A stretch of DNA of 15,042 nt from positions 143-15,184 of the forward strand of contig PKXI01000182.1 of assembly GCA_003133425.1 (NCBI GenBank), given 5' to 3'. The DNA is from Acidobacteriaceae bacterium. GTDB taxonomy: Bacteria; Acidobacteriota; Terriglobia; Terriglobales; Acidobacteriaceae. Positions 13,917 through 15,042 of this stretch are shown here, piece by piece (the stretch's first letter is position 1; every line of letters begins with the position of its first letter). Position numbers and translations under genes: made by a program. The notes beneath the pieces are model-generated. The model saw only the letters and a list, made by a program, of their open reading frames with translations, made no database searches and had not been told where the DNA came from.

Positions 13917-15042
13917 ATGCAAAACGAGCCAACGAAGCCGACTCAATCCCCAAGTCCCACCCCAGGGAGTGTATCGAGGGTGCGCTATGTATCCGTGTTG
14001 CCGGTGCGGGACACGGTACTGTTCCCTCATGCCGTTCTGCCACTTACGGTAGGCCGCGAGAGCTCGATCCAGCTGATAGAGTCGCTGGGCGAGGAGCGGA
14101 CGATCGTGGTGACGACGCAACTGGACCCGCGATTAGACTCTCCCAAGCCTGAAGACCTGCACCCCGTTGGAACTCTGGCAACGGTGCATAAGGTTGTGCG
14201 CATGCCCAACCAGAGCCGGTTTGTGTTTACCGAGGGCGTAAGCCGCGTCCGTCTGGTGCGCTACTCCCAGACCGAGCCGTTCATGGTGGCCGAGGTGGAA
14301 ACGCTGGAGGATGTCCAGCCGGATGCGAGTTCGGGCGTCGAGGCGCTGGTGCGGAACGTGGTTGCGCAGTTCCAGCAGATTGTTTCCGAGTCCCCTACCC
14401 TCTCCGATGAGTTGCGGACGATTGCGGCCAACATCGACGAGCCGAGCCGGCTGGTGGATTTTGTTGCTTCTTCGCTGCCTTTCCTGACCACCGACGACAA
14501 GCAGCAAATGCTGGAAACGGCGGAGATCGTGGAGCGGCTTGATCTGCTGAACAAGCATCTTGCCAAGGAGATCGAGGTGCAGCAGTTGCGCGCCAAGATC
14601 CAGACTGAGGTGCAGGACCAGGTGCAGCAGTCGCAGCGCGACTACTATTTGCGCGAGCAGATGAAGGCCATCCAAAAGGAGTTGGGCGAGCAGGACGATG
14701 GCCAGCGCGAGACCGATGAATTGCGTCAGAAGATTGACGCCGCCGGCATGCCCGAGGACGTGAAGAAGGAGGCTATGAAGGAGCTGACGCGGTTGTCGCG
14801 CATGTCTCCCATGGCTGCCGACTACTCGTTGACGCGCAACTATATCGAGTGGCTTGCTGTGCTGCCGTGGGCCAAGAGCTCGGCCGCAAAGATCGATATC
14901 GGCAAGGCACGGGAGATTCTGGATGAGGATCACTACGAACTGAAGAAGGTGAAGGACCGCATCCTTGACTACTTGAGCGTGCTGGAACTGAAGCCGGATA
15001 TGAAGGGACCGATACTGTGCTTTGTCGGGCCTCCGGGCGTGG
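13917..15042 (+). CDS. lon: ATP-dependent Lon protease, N-terminal part (cut by window edge)
   Basis: The first 375 residues of Lon, the cytosolic AAA+ serine protease that degrades misfolded and selected regulatory proteins. After a short Pro/Ser/Thr-rich tail, the LON substrate-binding domain begins with VSVLPVRDTVLFPHAVLPL at about 25-43. A helical coiled region follows, with QQLRAKIQTEVQDQVQQSQR and the highly conserved YYLREQMKAIQKELGE. The segment MSPMAADYSLTRNYIEWL and LPWAKSS lead into the ATPase domain. The window ends within Walker A (CFVGPPGV), about where it falls in E. coli Lon, so roughly 400 residues (ATPase and Ser-Lys protease) lie to the right. The ATG at 13917 has AAGGA ending seven bases upstream. 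No truncation or frameshift is visible. It stands alone on this side, after the non-coding region. Confidence 0.96.
   Translation, partial: MQNEPTKPTQSPSPTPGSVSRVRYVSVLPVRDTVLFPHAVLPLTVGRESSIQLIESLGEERTIVVTTQLDPRLDSPKPEDLHPVGTLATVHKVVRMPNQSRFVFTEGVSRVRLVRYSQTEPFMVAEVETLEDVQPDASSGVEALVRNVVAQFQQIVSESPTLSDELRTIAANIDEPSRLVDFVASSLPFLTTDDKQQMLETAEIVERLDLLNKHLAKEIEVQQLRAKIQTEVQDQVQQSQRDYYLREQMKAIQKELGEQDDGQRETDELRQKIDAAGMPEDVKKEAMKELTRLSRMSPMAADYSLTRNYIEWLAVLPWAKSSAAKIDIGKAREILDEDHYELKKVKDRILDYLSVLELKPDMKGPILCFVGPPGV

Noticed and set aside
14133..14933. 266-codon minus-strand open frame inside lon
   Set aside because: The plus strand clearly encodes Lon; the Leu/His-rich product is the usual antisense shadow.

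Overview
This GC-rich, gene-dense window reads as chromosomal DNA of an Acidobacteriota soil bacterium, probably a member of the Terriglobia. That is inference from three things: the styles of the protein families, a diderm outer-membrane assembly operon, and intergenic repeats of the kind scattered through such genomes. I see no transposase, integrase, phage gene, CRISPR array, rRNA or tRNA.

Layout, left to right. (1) 147-2123, plus strand: a secreted sialate-O-acetylesterase-type SGNH hydrolase, then a cupin-fold D-lyxose isomerase; together they look like the edge of a carbohydrate-use locus. (2) 2297-3100, minus strand: an exported protein with three BON domains, bracketed by two direct copies (2137-2262 and 3399-3519) of a dispersed repeat. 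(3) 3569-11951, minus strand: a tight three-gene outer-membrane biogenesis operon, transcribed right to left. It encodes an Omp85 protein (BamA/TamA family, apparently seven POTRA domains), a small SurA-like periplasmic chaperone without a parvulin domain, and a TamB-like translocation protein. The genes overlap by 1 and 4 bases, so translation is probably coupled. (4) 12158-13125, plus strand, divergent from the operon: an ECF sigma factor overlapping a small zinc-finger anti-sigma gene, with a good vegetative-type promoter upstream. (5) 13126-13916: a 0.8 kb stretch with no convincing gene but several strong inverted repeats. (6) 13917 to the right edge: the first half of Lon protease, cut inside its Walker A motif.

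How the parts fit: the SurA-like protein could escort unfolded outer-membrane proteins through the periplasm to the Omp85 protein, with TamB bridging the inner and outer membranes. The BON protein may also sit in the periplasm or at the outer membrane. The sigma/anti-sigma pair beside this operon and the nearby Lon gene suggest envelope and protein-quality stress responses, but the sequence does not prove a regulatory link.

I found no clearly new multi-gene system. The most notable items are the seven-POTRA Omp85 with its Pro/Ser-rich insertion, the minimal SurA, the sigma factor's position, and the repeat-rich intergenic regions.
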